From assembly GCA_026874595.1 (NCBI GenBank), contig CM049310.1, forward strand, positions 18,454,058 through 18,518,057: a DNA stretch of 64,000 nucleotides, written 5' to 3'. Origin of the DNA: Sipunculus nudus (taxonomy: Eukaryota > Annelida > Sipuncula > Golfingiida > Sipunculidae). Each line of letters starts with the position of its first letter. Within the stretch, counting starts at the first letter, position 1. Positions 22,380-36,000 of this stretch are shown here, piece after piece. The notes beneath the pieces were generated by a model. The model was not told the DNA's origin and ran no database searches. It saw nothing but the letters and a program-made list of their open reading frames with translations. The position numbers and the translations under genes are program-made.

Positions 22380-23190
22380 ATCTGGCCAATCGGCCTATAT
22401 ATGGATCCGTTATTGGGCTGCCAAACTGCAGATTACGCTCCCGAGGCAGCCGAAAACTTGCGCTTCTAAAAAAGCAACTGATTTTCACGCTGCCAGCTTT
22501 GACCGTTTATGATATATTTAGACACCAGATGGCGGTTCGTTGTCCACTGAAATAAACGTGCGTATGATGTGACAAGCAGCCAATCAGATGCCAATAAAAA
22601 AACACTCGACAGGCATCCTGGCTCCGCCCACTGCTGCGCTTCAAGCGCCGCTTGATGAGTTTCCGGTCGAATTTAAATTGCTCCCTCTGCATTCTCGCAT
22701 CATCGACTATGACATTATGACATTATGACTGTGTTAGCGTAGCCATGTATCTGTTGTCTGCAGAACTGAAACCAGCCAGCGAGGTGTGCACGCAGCCTTT
22801 GTTGTTACGTTTCGTTTGAATTACAGCTCACCGGCCGAGCATCCTATGTGCCCAAGGCCCTAAGCAAACCACGTCAGGGGCAATTCTCTCTGAGCGTGTG
22901 GCCTGTTCAGACGGTTACGCTGGGGGATGAGCTGTCACTCAAAAAGAAATGAATATGATTGGCTCCGTGTATTCCTCGCTTGGCTTTGTCTTCCAGCACA
23001 AGGTCTCATCTGATTGGACAAAAATACAGTGCTCCCCCCTGGTGTTGCAAATCAGGATACAAGGTCATAACAAACAGCGCCTTACGATATAGGTAGTAGC
23101 CCTATAGGTAAAGCGCTGTGTAAAGAACGTAACTGCAGATAGGCACAGAATTACTGCTGCATTGCACTGCAGAGGAGCTTTGCCCAATGA
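22380..23190. promoter_or_regulatory. CCAAT-rich, GC-richer promoter-like patch
   Basis: CCAAT or ATTGG occurs at 22386, 22580, 22591, 22958, 23013 and 23184, and a GC box (CTCCGCCCA) near 22622. Two CTCF-like words lie inside: CACCAGATGGCGG at 22523-22535 and the complement of GCAACACCAGGGGGGAG at 23032-23048. The base composition is clearly less AT-rich than the surroundings. No adjoining coding exon was found, so the target gene is unknown, and the patch may be old repeat sequence. Confidence 0.3.
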
Positions 23191-23663
23191 CAGATTTTAT
23201 ATTACATGTATTTGGAAAGTAATTATAGACTTTTTTTAGACAAACACGGCACATTACTAATTTTCATTTTATTGTAAATTTATCAATGCAAACAGCTCGT
23301 CATCGTAATTATTCAAATTATCACCACATGCTAGTTGATGCATTGCAGCTAAACACTACAATTACAACATAGTGAAAATACATAAAATAAAACTCAAAGT
23401 ACTCAACATAAAATATATACTAACTTAACTAGAAAACCCACTGATCCGGAATCTTTCAACCCATAGGGTTTCCAACATATACGTGGGTGTTACGGCATTT
23501 ACTTTAGACAAGTCCCTTATAATACATTTGATACCTAACACTCGTATAGAATCAATGGGGTCCTTTTGATAAAAGCGTATAGGAAATCTGGCAACCTGCA
23601 AATACTGACCTCCTCGCCAGGCTTGGATCTGGAGGGAACAACATGCGTGTTTGTAATTGTAAA

Positions 23664-24220
23664 CCCGGCCATATACGGGCGACATGTTCCGAGACAAGTC
23701 GCACCGTGTATGGGGGTTAGTCGCACGTTTTCATGAGTTGCGCGACATGTCGCAGAAGAAGGAACATGTATCTTTTTGGTGAAAAGCGGGACATCAGTGG
23801 GACATCAGACACAGTGTCGGGAAAAAGCCAACAAATATATAACGATTGTACATGTTACCCTGTGAAATTATCACCGTGCATGGTTTCACCGTGTCGGATG
23901 AGGGTGCCATGTGTTTTGCGCGGTAAAAGGAAACTCATAGAAAATTTTTTTAGCTATCCCAAAATACCTGTGCCTATTTTTCTTATATAACTATATTTAT
24001 TAAGAGAAACAAGACAGAATATGTCCTAGGAAGATACTTTTTTCGTCATCGCACATATATTGATAAATACTGTGTTACCTTATAAAATAAAGGTTGAATC
24101 CTAGAAGTTATGTTTGATGCATGTAGTTTAATCATAGTTTTGCAGGACATTTTGCAGGACATGTTCATGTGTGTATGGACTTTTCATGTTGAGCGACATG
24201 TCGCCTCGTGTATGGCCGGC
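23664..24220. mobile_element. MITE-like element with CCGGCCATA inverted ends
   Basis: The left end reads CCCGGCCATATACGGGCGAC and the right end is close to its complement (GTCGCCTCGTGTATGGCCGG). The palindrome GCGACATGTCGC occurs near both ends (23741 and 24192), and ACCGTGTATGG / ACCGTGCATGG words recur inside. No transposase is encoded. Target duplication not resolved. Confidence 0.55.
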
Positions 24221-25716
24221 ATAACTCCAAGAGCAGGCAAATCCTTCATTTGGAATCCATTGGAATTTACATAGAACTTGAAGTGAGGGTCTACAAGATC
24301 CTGTGGATTTTGCAAGTGTTTCACAATTTCCATGCACATACTTTTGATTTGTTATGAGACCTGACCGTTTGCTTGACATAGGATGTATTACTGATGGGCG
24401 CATCCAGTATTTCAAGATGGTGTGTGTTATCCATTTTACAAGACTGTATGAACTGAAAGCTAACCATTTAGGTCAATGGTATTTATTAAACATCTGAACT
24501 ACTTAGTGTCTTTATTACAAACACACAAATGACCAACAAAGCACCCTTGAACCACTGGTCACAGGGCACTAATCAATCGATTACCACTAGTTGTTTGAAG
24601 ACTCTTTATCAAACCATACTGTAACGGGTAACCCATCAAACCTTCACTTAATAAGTCAACCTCATCAAATTGTTACCCACCCGAGCAAGTATCAAAGTCG
24701 GTTATTAAAAAAAATAGGAAACAAACATTAACAACTAGTTTATGTTTAACTTTAATTGTAGTTTATATCTGTAATGCATAAACTTGCATGTGGGGATGAT
24801 TTGAAAAATTACAATGACAAGCTGTCTGTAGTGATTAATTTACAATAAAATAATTTACTATAATTACTTTCCAAATAATTTAAAATTTGTCAGTTGTATA
24901 GTAGAGTTACCTAAACAGTTGGCAGCAGAGTTGCTAAATGTATAAAACGAAGTTTGGTTAAAACTATAGGGTACCATAAAGCGTAAACTGAAGTAAAAAT
25001 GAGTATGTAAAAAGCTAGATAAAATGCGTGTGAATACGACAATTAAAAAATATATTAGAATTATTTAACTACACAAGTAGAAATTCAGAGGGAATTATGA
25101 TACATTGGTATTACATATACATGCAAGAAAAAACAGCGCAAGCCTTTTCAATATTTTAGAGTGTTGGCATTTATTAGCTTTACTGGAAGGCTGTTTCATA
25201 GAAAACTACCTGCACACAAGGATGGTGTTTGCGCGGTTTCATGAGATTAACATGGGAGTATACTGATGAAAGAGTGTTTTACTGATGATATCCTTATATA
25301 TCGCTCAGTGTAAAATAATTTTACACTCACTACATGTATCATATTCGGTAGTAAAGTGTCTAAGCAATATATTTATATAATTTTCATTATCATTATATAT
25401 ATATAATTCTTATTATTTATAATATAATTATTTTTTTTATTTTATAATTGATCTCACCTTATCATAAGTCATTAGGGAAAAAAGTAATTCTATAGCCAAA
25501 ACGGGTATTAAAACTAACCTTTTGTCTCGAATAAAACATTCAGCCTCTTTCTAGTTGAGGATTCACCTGAGTGTTATGGGCCATGTGCACGTACACCTAA
25601 TCCCACACCACTCTCAGTAACTAATGCCGACATGTAAATCAGATTCGGTGCCCAACATATAAAAAAAACACCATGCGCGAACTTCCAAATACACCCCCCC
25701 CCCTCCTTTCTCTTTC
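24221..25716. other. intergenic, no supported gene
   Basis: AT-rich sequence. The only conspicuous items are TA-rich tracts at 25396-25440. Confidence 0.4.
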
Positions 25717-25800
25717 GCTCTCTCTCTCTCTCTCTCTCTCTCTCACTTGCCAGACCATTCTTGTTATACATGCCTTAGAACGAGTGTGTATGTATGTGTG

Positions 25801-25842
<42 letters not shown>

Positions 25843-25847
25843 ATATG
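25717..25847. repeat. (CT)n and (AT)n microsatellites
   Basis: (CT)n at 25717-25744 after a C run, and (AT)n with minor interruptions at 25804-25847. Confidence 0.9.
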
Positions 25848-27725
25848 TATATTTATATATACGTGACACCAATGTACGTTAATGAAAACCTTCAAGGGAT
25901 CCCACACACGCAGCACTTTATTCGGTTTCCTAAAAAATGCTGTATCACATTTGTGCTCAAGGATTTTCGGATAACACATTGCACATGTTCTATCATTCCT
26001 TGTGGTTACCCGGCTGTAATTAGCAAAAATTGGCAAAAGAGTCATGGCGCCTTGTTTTTGCAGTAACACATCCATGTAGAATAGTTATGTGATGAATCAC
26101 TATATTAATAACAATTTGACGGTTATGCAGATTTGTTTACTTCTTAAATTTAGTATTCTGATCTTAACATCAAATATTTGAATCCTACAAGTTCTTATGA
26201 GCTGAAAAGGAATTATTTGAGAACTGGTGTGTTTTATGGTGGAATTTTTATCAGTCGCATCCCCTGACGCTTTTATTTCAGTATGAAGGGCAGATAGTTG
26301 GTCTGTTTTCAAAACCTCCATACAGATTTCGTATCGTCGTATCAAATTTTTCTCAGAAAGTATTGTTGCACGAAATACCAAGCATGTGTACAAATTACCG
26401 AATTGAGCGAACGGAATATAACATAAAATTACAAATTGAAGAAAGTAAGCGCTGATTGTATAATTTCTCTGCTGGATTATACTGGAAAAAGGGCGTTTTA
26501 CAGTTTACCGAGGATGCTTCAGAGAAAAACAACATTACCTGCGGTCAGGTTGGATACGTTTAATTAACATTTTGATATATATGCGGCATGTGTACAGTGT
26601 GCTCGTTGTTTACGGGGGCACTGATGTTAATGGAAGATGTTATATGTACTATTAAAAATGTCAGTGGTTGGTATGGGAAATGACATGCCCCCTGTGGCGG
26701 TATGTGCACGTGACATCAGACGGAGGTAGGAGGCCCGCAACCCACCCCTGCACTTACGGACCTTTTTATGTACTGGCCAGGCGGCGCAACACCCGTCCAC
26801 TGGCAGAGCGGGACATCAGGTGCACCTTCCTGGAATCCACACTTTTATGTGGGTTTACTTCTCTGGATGATATTGACCTATATGCACATGTAATTGTGCA
26901 AAATTATACTGAACCCTGTTTCCCTAAATATCAATGGAAGTTTAAACATTCGCAAAAATAGCCGTTTGTCGTATCGTCAGAATTCCCTAGTCAATTTCCC
27001 TGTCTTGTCCACAGTGTTGTGCTTCCGTAATACAGTTTCAACTTTGAGCTGCATAACAAACGCGGCCCCTTATACTAAAGAATGGGTGGTCTCTGTACAC
27101 TGAATCACACTCTGTCCCGATGGCATGTAATCCTTTGAATTAAACTATATTGTGATGATCCATTTATAATTTATAATATGGTTCCTTCGGTAGTTATCCT
27201 AACCCTATACATTTTTTAAACCCCTTTCAAAACTTTTTTAAGTTACTAACAGGCAAACCAGCCAACTAAATGAAAAACATAAGACCACCACTTAAACCCA
27301 GTTCAAGAAATGCAACTGTATGAAAATATGTATCCTTGATTATTACCCTCTACATTTACCTCTTCAATTTGCAATGCAATTTTATTCACTATATAAAGCT
27401 GTTGTCAACGCAATTTGTCCAAAGTAAATGCTATAACACACTCACTTATATAAACAATATAAATTTCATATCTGGGCCCTACCAACAGAGTATTTCGGAC
27501 TCTTCTCATTTATTAAAAAAGGATTAGAATAAAATGATTTCCATTCTTATACTCTGTAATTCAGGCGTGTGTTTCACGTAGTACATCTTCATGAGTATCT
27601 CTCCGCCAGTCATTTCACTAAAAGGATGATTTAAAGACGTATTACGTAATTAATTAAATATTGATATTATTAACATTGTGATATTTATAAATTATCGTAG
27701 AGAATTTGGTTAGAGAAAGGTATTT
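25848..27725. other. intergenic, no supported gene
   Basis: Short open frames (for example 26668-26961) have no family similarity. No repeat structure is evident. Confidence 0.35.
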
Positions 27726-27925
27726 CAGAAGCTGATCCGTGAGAGGGGTCCCTCGTTCATGTAGGACGGGGGGGGGGCTTTCAGGAGCAGCGAACTTGTT
27801 TTCAGGGTTTCAGACCAAATTTTTGCTCTCTTCTTTTCCGGACCTATGGATCTTTTTTTCTACGGTTTGTCATTAGTCCTTTTGGCTTGGACCCCTCCTT
27901 TTCCTAAATCCTGGATCCGGCCCTG
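27726..27925. mobile_element. probable degraded hAT-like MITE
   Basis: The right end is the complement of CAGGGCCGGATCCAGGA; the left end CAGAAGCTGATCCG is more decayed. TATT lies directly outside both ends. The interior has a G10 run and a T/C-rich segment, as in the other members. Confidence 0.4.
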
Positions 27926-29509
27926 TATTCAGCTATACACGTTTCCAGGTCTACAAGTACTTCATTGGACATGGATATATATATATTATATTTGTATCCA
28001 TATATGTCCTTATTTTAGCTTGAGGTTTATCTAGTAATATTAAGTTTTGCCTTAGTTTGAAGTGTACAATATGTGGCTCCAAAACAATGGTAAGACGAAC
28101 AGGCTTGATGTTTTCAAGACTGGTGACATTTTTCTAGTGTTTTGTTAGGTGCACGACTTCATTGGATGAGACGGGGATGTATTTGTGGTAAACGCACAGG
28201 ATGAGCGGTAACACTGGTCTGTTACCACAGTTAACGAGACAGTGTGGCTATGGCACCGGGTGGGATGGGGGGAGGGGGGAGGTTCAGATCATGAAAAAAC
28301 TAGACTGGTTAGAAAACTCAAACTCATATATATTCTCCTTTCCTACAATCACTAACGCGGAAGGGTACAGGAGATGCACCACCCCCAAACCCACATCTCC
28401 CGTCTCACTTTCGCTACCGCCAATTAATTTGCATAGTATGAATGACTAGTAATGTAATTTTTATTATTTAAATGTGTTTGCGCTCTCTGTATATATACTT
28501 GCACATAAACATAACCAATTCCATTAAAACATTCATGTCGTTTCATTTTCGCACAAGTGGACGAATGTTTTTTTTTTCGGTTCAAAAGTGATCTTCGTAT
28601 TCAGATATGTACGTATATTTATCTACACGCATATGTCTGGCGGAGCTCAGAACAAGCAGAATGACCAAAATTCACCAAAGGCTACTTGTAGCTACCTCAC
28701 TTCATTTCACCCCACTATGTAATCACACGCATATATATATAATATATATAAGTGTGGCTATAATCTGACAGAAACCTAAAATGGTTGGCACTCCTGAAGG
28801 TCACCCATATATGTATTTATTTATCTGTTACAGCATCTTCCAGGGTTGCCTTTATCAGAATAAAATTCTGTTTTACAGAAGGGCCCTGAAATACATAGAG
28901 ATCACAATAAGATAAAAATGTCCAGTAGGTCCATTACACAAAAATGACATACGATCACAGGAAATGGAGCGAAAACGCAGTGACGTCAGCACAGCTGATT
29001 AAGGTACATATGAGAGATGTATATATACATGTATATATCCATATCCCTGCATTTAAGTGTATCTCATTTTCCACCTTACTGTTTACATTTAATTCAATTA
29101 ATTTTTGCAAGATTCCTGGTTACACGATATTTTACTAGAATTATGTATTTAGTAGAAACATCTTGGTTTTTCTATAAGTAGCAAAAACCCCAACCAATTT
29201 TTTTCCAGGTTACGGATGCGGTTACTATCAGTTCAAAGTGTAAAATTCTACGATATATGAATATATTTAATACCTTAACGTCTTCGCAAAACGCGGGATA
29301 TTTTTCATTTGTATAACTCTCTGTCTGGACCCCCCCCCCCCCCCCACACACACACACAAACACACGCACCCGCACAAGCTGTCCACGTTAATTCGCAAAA
29401 AAAGTAGCTTTCATATAAGTATCAACATACAAAAGCACGTGTAACTTTAAATTGAAAATAAAATAAAAACAGCTAACTATACTACAAAATTATTTACTCT
29501 TTTCAGGTC
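27926..29509. other. intergenic, no supported gene
   Basis: AT-rich, with a C17 run joined to (CA)n at 29331-29360. No gene evidence. Confidence 0.35.
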
Positions 29510-29580
29510 CATAGTGTTAGAACCATAGCGACCTTACCATGTAACAACAGTCCAGGGTTGATGCCTGGAGGGTGATCTGT
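29510..29580 (+). repeat. possible tRNA-derived SINE head
   Basis: GGTCCATAGTGTTAGAACC resembles a tRNA D-arm with A box. About 30 nt later CCAGGGTTGATGCCTGG resembles a T-arm with B box, able to form a short stem. No poly(A) tail or target duplication was identified, so this is tentative. Confidence 0.35.
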
Positions 29581-30980
29581 TTAGTGTCCCTTTACCGGAA
29601 TAGTTATTTTTAACATACTATCTTATTATGGGTTATGAATCACTGAAACGAGGCGTGACACAAGACAATGGTTGTAGTTATACATGTAGTAGTGCATCTG
29701 GTCGAAGTTAAGGCGGGAGGTGTTTGACGCGTGCCTGTGCAGCGAAGTGTGTTATGACGATATACAGCCTTCCGACTGTCATTCAGTAGTATGTCGCTCC
29801 CCCAAATGGATTCCTTTCTAATATTAGACCTTAGCGATTTTGTGGTCAGCTGTGCATGGGTGAATGCACAACATATGTCTTCACTTAGGACTCAAATGAA
29901 AAATAATAATTATTACATAATTAGTTCCTCGCCATCTCCTAATTTATCACTGCATATAAAATGTGTAATTATTTAATTTTAAAAAATGAACGACCGCAGA
30001 TATAATGTTATCGCTAACAGGCTAGGTACTCGTTTTCTTTGGCAAATATTACACCTATTTACACATACAACGTGCATATTACACTTGCGAATGTTTTGTT
30101 GTGAAATTCGAAAAAAAAAATAATTTCATTATTGTTAATCATGGGTGACCTGGGGTACGATAGTCTGCAGCTGCATTCTTTATAACGGTATGGAGTATAT
30201 TCGAATCAAACGACATCAAAATTTTTTATATCAATACCGAAATTTAATCAAGTTAAAATATTACTTCTCCATAAAGGCAATATATCTTTTCAATCCCCCC
30301 CCCCCCACGGGGGGGGGGCATAGTATAGTAAAGTTTAATTTCCTGATGAAAATTTATTCTGATGTAACCACATATCCTTTAAGCTTGAAAATAAATTTCC
30401 CCCACCCAAGGTACCAAAAACACCTTTTCTTCCACTAAGATCTCAAAAATCCGAATTCAGGAAATAGGCTTGGCATTCTGTGAAAAAAAATCCGTCCTGT
30501 CGAAACTTATGATACACTGATGTCACCATAAAAGAAGAAAGAAAAGCTAAGGAAAAGATCAACCTACACACGTTTCTTTGTTTTGCCATCGGGCTCCGTG
30601 ATTTCCTGAGGCGACACTCCCCCCTGACTGTCATCGAATCAATGTCAGCCTCTAGTGAGTCTTAACCACAGGTATACCTGAGAGGGAGGTGGTTCACAGG
30701 ACGCAATTAGTGCATGACTCACCTGCTTAAATCATTACACCTGTTTTCCTTATTCCTCTAAGTTGCTATCTGTGCATTTAATTTCAGAGTGTTTAAAATT
30801 AATTAAAATTCAAGAAACAATAAAAATAATATAAATGGGAAAGTGATTAAAGAACACAAAGTGACACAGTTTGAGTTAACACATCCCATCGAAAGTATTA
30901 TTTCATTCATAACAGTATATTATTTCATATTGAATAATATAATTTTACTTAATATAATCATAATTTATATATAATGTTAA
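29581..30980. other. intergenic, no supported gene
   Basis: A C12-AC-G10 hairpin at 30295-30318 is the only notable structure. Confidence 0.35.
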
Positions 30981-30982
30981 AG

Positions 30983-31370
30983 TATAGCATAGTATATGTA
31001 CAGTATTGTATAGTATAGTATAGTATAGTAAAGTACAGTATATTGTATAGTATTGTATAGAACAGTAAAGTATTGTATGGTAAAAGATAGCATGGCACAG
31101 TATACTAATCGTATAGATTAGTATAGTATTTATAGTAAAACATAGTATATTAGAGCATAGTATATTATAGTATAGTTAAGTTTTAAAAAATTAATAATAA
31201 AGCTAATAATAATAATGTATTTTATTGTATGATCTAATATACATAGCATACCTTGGGATAGCTTGTCATGACATCATATTAATTGCATTTTATAGCATAA
31301 CATATAATTGCACAGTATAGCATAGCATTTATAAAATAGTATGGTATAGTACCGTGCAGTACGCCAATGA
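30983..31370. repeat. degenerate TAGTA/GTATA satellite-like tract
   Basis: Variants of TATAGTATAGTA and CAGTATA/AGTATTGTATAG recur through the tract, densest at 30983-31175 and again at 31310-31370. It is a decayed pentamer/decamer array. Confidence 0.75.
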
Positions 31371-32299
31371 AAGAACAGCACAGTAGTGCTTTATCGTAAA
31401 GAATATTATACATGCATGTTTTTACTAAACTTGAGTTTACCACAGCGTAACATACTATGGCATAATATGTTATATTTACTCCTGTTCACATAATGTTAAT
31501 TTCATGTCAAGAGTGCAGTATATATTGTCAGTGCCACAACAATTCACTGTATATTTCAAATTATACTCAATGATTTGCCCGTTGGGGACTTGATGTTTAT
31601 TATTTAAAATTATAATATATGATTTTTTCTATTTTTCATATTTGATTGTCATGTTCCTTTCTCTGCAACGTTGACATGTTACTTTATTCCTCTTAAAGTC
31701 ACTTTTACAGTTTATATTTTGTAATATGACAGACAATCAGAGTTTAATTTATTTGATTTAATTTGATACTATGATATTTTAATTATGTTTCAATTTTGTT
31801 TTATTTATTGCAAATGTGCTAGTAATATTGAAGCTTCTCTGACGCCATGGGGCCAAAACATAAATAATCCTTGAGACTTAAACCCAGTGAAGGCCTTGAT
31901 ATTCTAATCAGTAACCTACATATAAAACGACAAAGTAACATCTCTCTCTCTCTCTCTCTCTCTCACAGACACATATGCATAACCGTTGAGTATATAATTT
32001 TCTTCTAAAAATAAATTAAGAGCATTACATACTCTTTTATGATGCAAAATATAAAGTTTAAGCCAAGAGTGTGTGAACGGGTCGACAAGGTTTAACTGAA
32101 GATGTTATATTTTGCTCAGTAAAATATGTCTGAATGTGGCTTTGCCTCCCGTAAAATATAAATTAAGTCCCACACCTAATCAGTGAACACCTGATATGCT
32201 TTAGACAGACTGACAACAAATATAATTTTTTTTATTGCAATCTTATTTCTAAAGAGGTTTGAAATATAATTTGAAGGAAAATGATTATACATACACACA

Positions 32300-32301
<2 letters not shown>
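31371..32301. other. intergenic, no supported gene
   Basis: AT-rich with a (CT)n microsatellite at 31941-31964. No gene evidence. Confidence 0.35.
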
Positions 32302-32351
<50 letters not shown>

Positions 32352-32386
32352 TATATATATATTTATATATATAGAGAGAGAGAGAG

Positions 32387-32432
<46 letters not shown>

Positions 32433-32433
32433 G
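32302..32433. repeat. compound (AT)n-(GA)n-G11 microsatellite
   Basis: (AT)n with two AAT interruptions to 32372, then (GA)n to 32422, then a G run to 32433. Confidence 0.95.
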
Positions 32434-32929
32434 AGAGTGCGGAGAGAGAAAGAGAGAGAAACAATGAACCAAGTGTGGTTTAATTACCCCATTTTCATTT
32501 TTTGTTCAAACTGCATTCATACTTTTTATATCCATGTTTTTATGTTACACATGCAGTTGTTTTTCCCACAACTCAAGTTGGTGCCTCGGCGGCCACCAAT
32601 ATACCATGTCAATTTATCAGTTTAAAAATAAAACAAAGAGAAGCCAGGCAAAACACTGTGAGCTCGTTAAACAACATAACATAAGGTATTGTGGGAGCAT
32701 CCGCAAATCGTGACCGATCTCACCAGTATCTTCGAGTCAACATTGGCGGCGGTTTCCTAAAATGCCGCAGCCGATTCAAGCCCGACCGCATCGCTTATAG
32801 AAACGATGGTATGAATTATAAATTATCCCACAACATCCTCCAAACGCGACACAAACATAGCAGTTATACAATGTGATGAAGCCCGCCCCTTGGAATGCAC
32901 CATATACAGTAGTTCCGGTTGGACCAAGA

Positions 32930-32936
32930 TATATAA
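32930..32936 (+). promoter_or_regulatory. TATA box of the giant matrix gene
   Basis: TATATAA lies 85-91 nt upstream of the ATG at 33021, leaving room for a 5' leader of about 60 nt. The 250 bp before it is less AT-rich than the surroundings. Confidence 0.5.
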
Positions 32937-33020
32937 TGTGTCTCCAGCTTCGTTCCAGTTGTCTTGAATCCCGGCTGGTCGGAGTGAGCTCGCACGCGGG
33001 GGACAGGACATTTCGTCAAC

Positions 33021-33083
33021 ATGCGAGTGATCAAGCTTGGAATCGCACTGGCTGTAGCGTTTGCTACTCTAACAACAGCCTCA
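33021..33083 (+). CDS. exon 1: signal peptide
   Basis: It encodes [21 protein letters not shown]: a basic start, a hydrophobic core and a small-residue cleavage region. The ATG is the only one giving a signal peptide in frame with exon 2. The donor is GTAAGT at 33084, phase 0. Confidence 0.8.
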
Positions 33084-36000
33084 GTAAGTTATGTTTATAG
33101 AATTGTATTTCAAGGTTAATTATATATTAAACATAGTTCAGTTATATATCAACATTCAATATATTCCATATAAAAATTAACATAATATGAATTTTAACAT
33201 GTAAAATGACAGGGTCATTAGTGTTGAAATCATTACATGTATATCATTACACACATGCATATATACACAAGAGTTTGATATAATCATCGAATCAGAAAAC
33301 AAGGGAATTATAGACGTTTAGGGAATTAAGTTGAGGAAAGCACATGTTTACTCGATAAGAATTTTTTAACAAAATTCTTAATATATGTATCGTATTTACA
33401 CTTCAAACATGCAGATTTCATGCATAATTACAAGATCAACGTACTTGCTGCTAGTTTGTCATTTACTTTATGTCATGGCTGTAAGAATGGAGCTAATGAC
33501 ATCTGCTGCGCCATAACCTGGACCTACTCGTGCGCATTTTTATTAAAAACTAACGGATTACCTTTTACGTTGTAACAGCTTTCAGTTACATTGGACGATG
33601 GCGCACACACAGGCACCCTTCGATGAGTATGCATGGTAGAATTGACGATGTCGAATTAATTTTTCTTTTAAAATGTAGAAATGTGAAAATTGTAAAATAG
33701 GCTTTCTGCATAAATTCGTTAACAAACAATCAGTGTGAATTGGAATATTCCACGGGCTTAGATGAATCACCTGACTAATTGAACAAATTTTCCAGCTCTA
33801 ACATATAAAAATATAATGCATAAGATTTTGCTCTGGTCTTGCTGGTCTTGGGCAAAGTTACTTGCATATCAGCCATGTAGGGTTTGATTCAAGTCAAATA
33901 ACGTACCTGGGATGGGTGATAACAGTTGTGCGACGAGCAACTGAAATGCTGCTTTGAACTTGTTTTTAGTACATATGATATTGATAGGTTGAAACTTTCT
34001 TAAATTGCGAATAGAGTTTGAAATAGTTTTTTACTAAACGCATGAAATATAGAAATTGTATTTATACAAATTCTTCTTCTGGCACTGGATTGAAATGAAA
34101 AAAGTCTGAATTGATCACAGGTCTGCATGGTCTCTCTCCTCCGTATGAGATACGAACATAACAGCATTACAAATTAAATTCTGCTTAATTTCTCTCGCTG
34201 AATTTTTCTGTGAGTCTGTTTGATCTAACCAACGATGGAAATATCGTACAATAGTGAAGAAATATATTTTTATAGTAATTTTTGTATATTGTTATCTGTA
34301 GCCGTCTGACTCTAAGATACGCGCTTTCCTTTCTTTGTAGAACGTGAAAGATGAATTGGAGAAAGGTAAGTCGGCAAAACACACTGTGAATTATTTATGC
34401 CCTTGTAGAAAATCGTGCATGCATGCATATATATAAATCAACAAGTACGATTTACCCCTGTGTATAAGTTGAGGCCGTTTTTCTGACTAAAAAAAACGTA
34501 TCGACGAGGAGCGGGAAACATGCCCGTGAATTATAGAAAATAATGAGTAAAATTCGGGTTAACCAAAAAAAATTGGACAGAGAAGTATAAACAATGATGA
34601 ATTAATTTGAAAAGGTAAAATCATGGATACTGTTTCACTAATATATCTGTTGTTAAAAAATGTTGACCAAGTGATTTTTTAAAACCCAGTTCATTGCAAT
34701 TCAGGTTATGGCAAAAGGAATATATACGTTATTTCTTAAAGAGTTCATTTATATAAAAAATTGTACCTTTGACAAAGAGGACTGACTCAAAGTATTTGAT
34801 ACGCTGCCGACACAGTGCAGTAAGAAAAATATCATTCTTAAGTGGAGGCCTTTTAAATGTTGATATTGCACGTCAAGGATTAAGTTAACTAATAATATTA
34901 TTCCAAATTCTGAATTCTTTTAATCGTAAGGTTTTACTGTATGATGCAGGTTTTACAATATATTCAATACAATTTTCAGTAGGTACGTTGCATGCATGCA
35001 GTTGCATAGATGTTGTATGATATGTGGTGTATATTAGCGATCGAATAAAAATGTTCGTTTAGTTATATGGGCATGTAGGCTAGTATTTTGGATCTACACA
35101 TTTTCGGAAACGCTTAACTACAGAATCACTACGAGATCATGTTATAGAACTTGCCGAAAAGTTTAATGATTCATAATCTAATTAAAATTACATCCAATAA
35201 CCGCAGCAAGAAGCAGATTAAAAGATACATTGCAACAGAAATAGCTAAGGACCTTGTCCACCGACGTCATTTTGCGAAGTTACATCGAGTTACCTCCTTG
35301 AACAAGTCAAAGAATAAGCCTAGTAGGCGTTATGGTGCCCGGCGCCTACATCTTTTGTAAGCAACATATTTTTAATATGAATATTTACTGTTTCTACCAG
35401 ACAAGTGGCTTTTACCAGACATTGATCATTTTTATAACGCCTCATGGTCTACAAGCACGCTGTAACTTGACATTAACCAGACCAGTCGTTAACTTTTCTT
35501 CACTTCTAGTAACACCTACTATGAGCGAGAAACATTCCGTTTTAACTCAGCATATTGGTAAATCCCTCTGCATGTTTGTTAAATTTCTGACCGCATGAAT
35601 ATATGCATGACTAGCACAGTTTACTGGACGGCAGCCAGCTTGTACGCGATCGAGAAAAGGACTCGTTACCATAGAGACTGATGTTTAAGTTTGGTTGTGA
35701 GTTTACATGTATTCTTTTGTGTCAATTCATCATTCGTAGCCTAATGTTATGATTATGGGCTGTTTACCACCATATGATTGCAGCATGACGGAAAACCACT
35801 GCAATGCATTCCTCTGTATGGCTTGTATCACGACTCAAGATTGGCTTACCAGCCCAATATAAGTGCTAAGTGAGTTGTGTACTTACGGCTAGATCACAGG
35901 CGTCAACATAAACGCGGCGCGTGGGACTCCGTCCATCGCCCGGACCACAACATCCGTCAATCAGGAGATGCCCTGACGTACTTGGCCCAAAAATATGAAA

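Noticed and set aside
25673-26075. overlapping open frames on both strands
   Set aside because: Products are mostly Ser-Leu or Tyr-Ile runs from CT and AT microsatellites.
32176-32625. open frames on both strands at about 32.3 kb
   Set aside because: They are translations of the AT/GA microsatellite.
35151-35360. 69-codon basic frame in intron 2
   Set aside because: No splice sites in suitable phase and no similarity; exons 2 and 3 join in phase without it.
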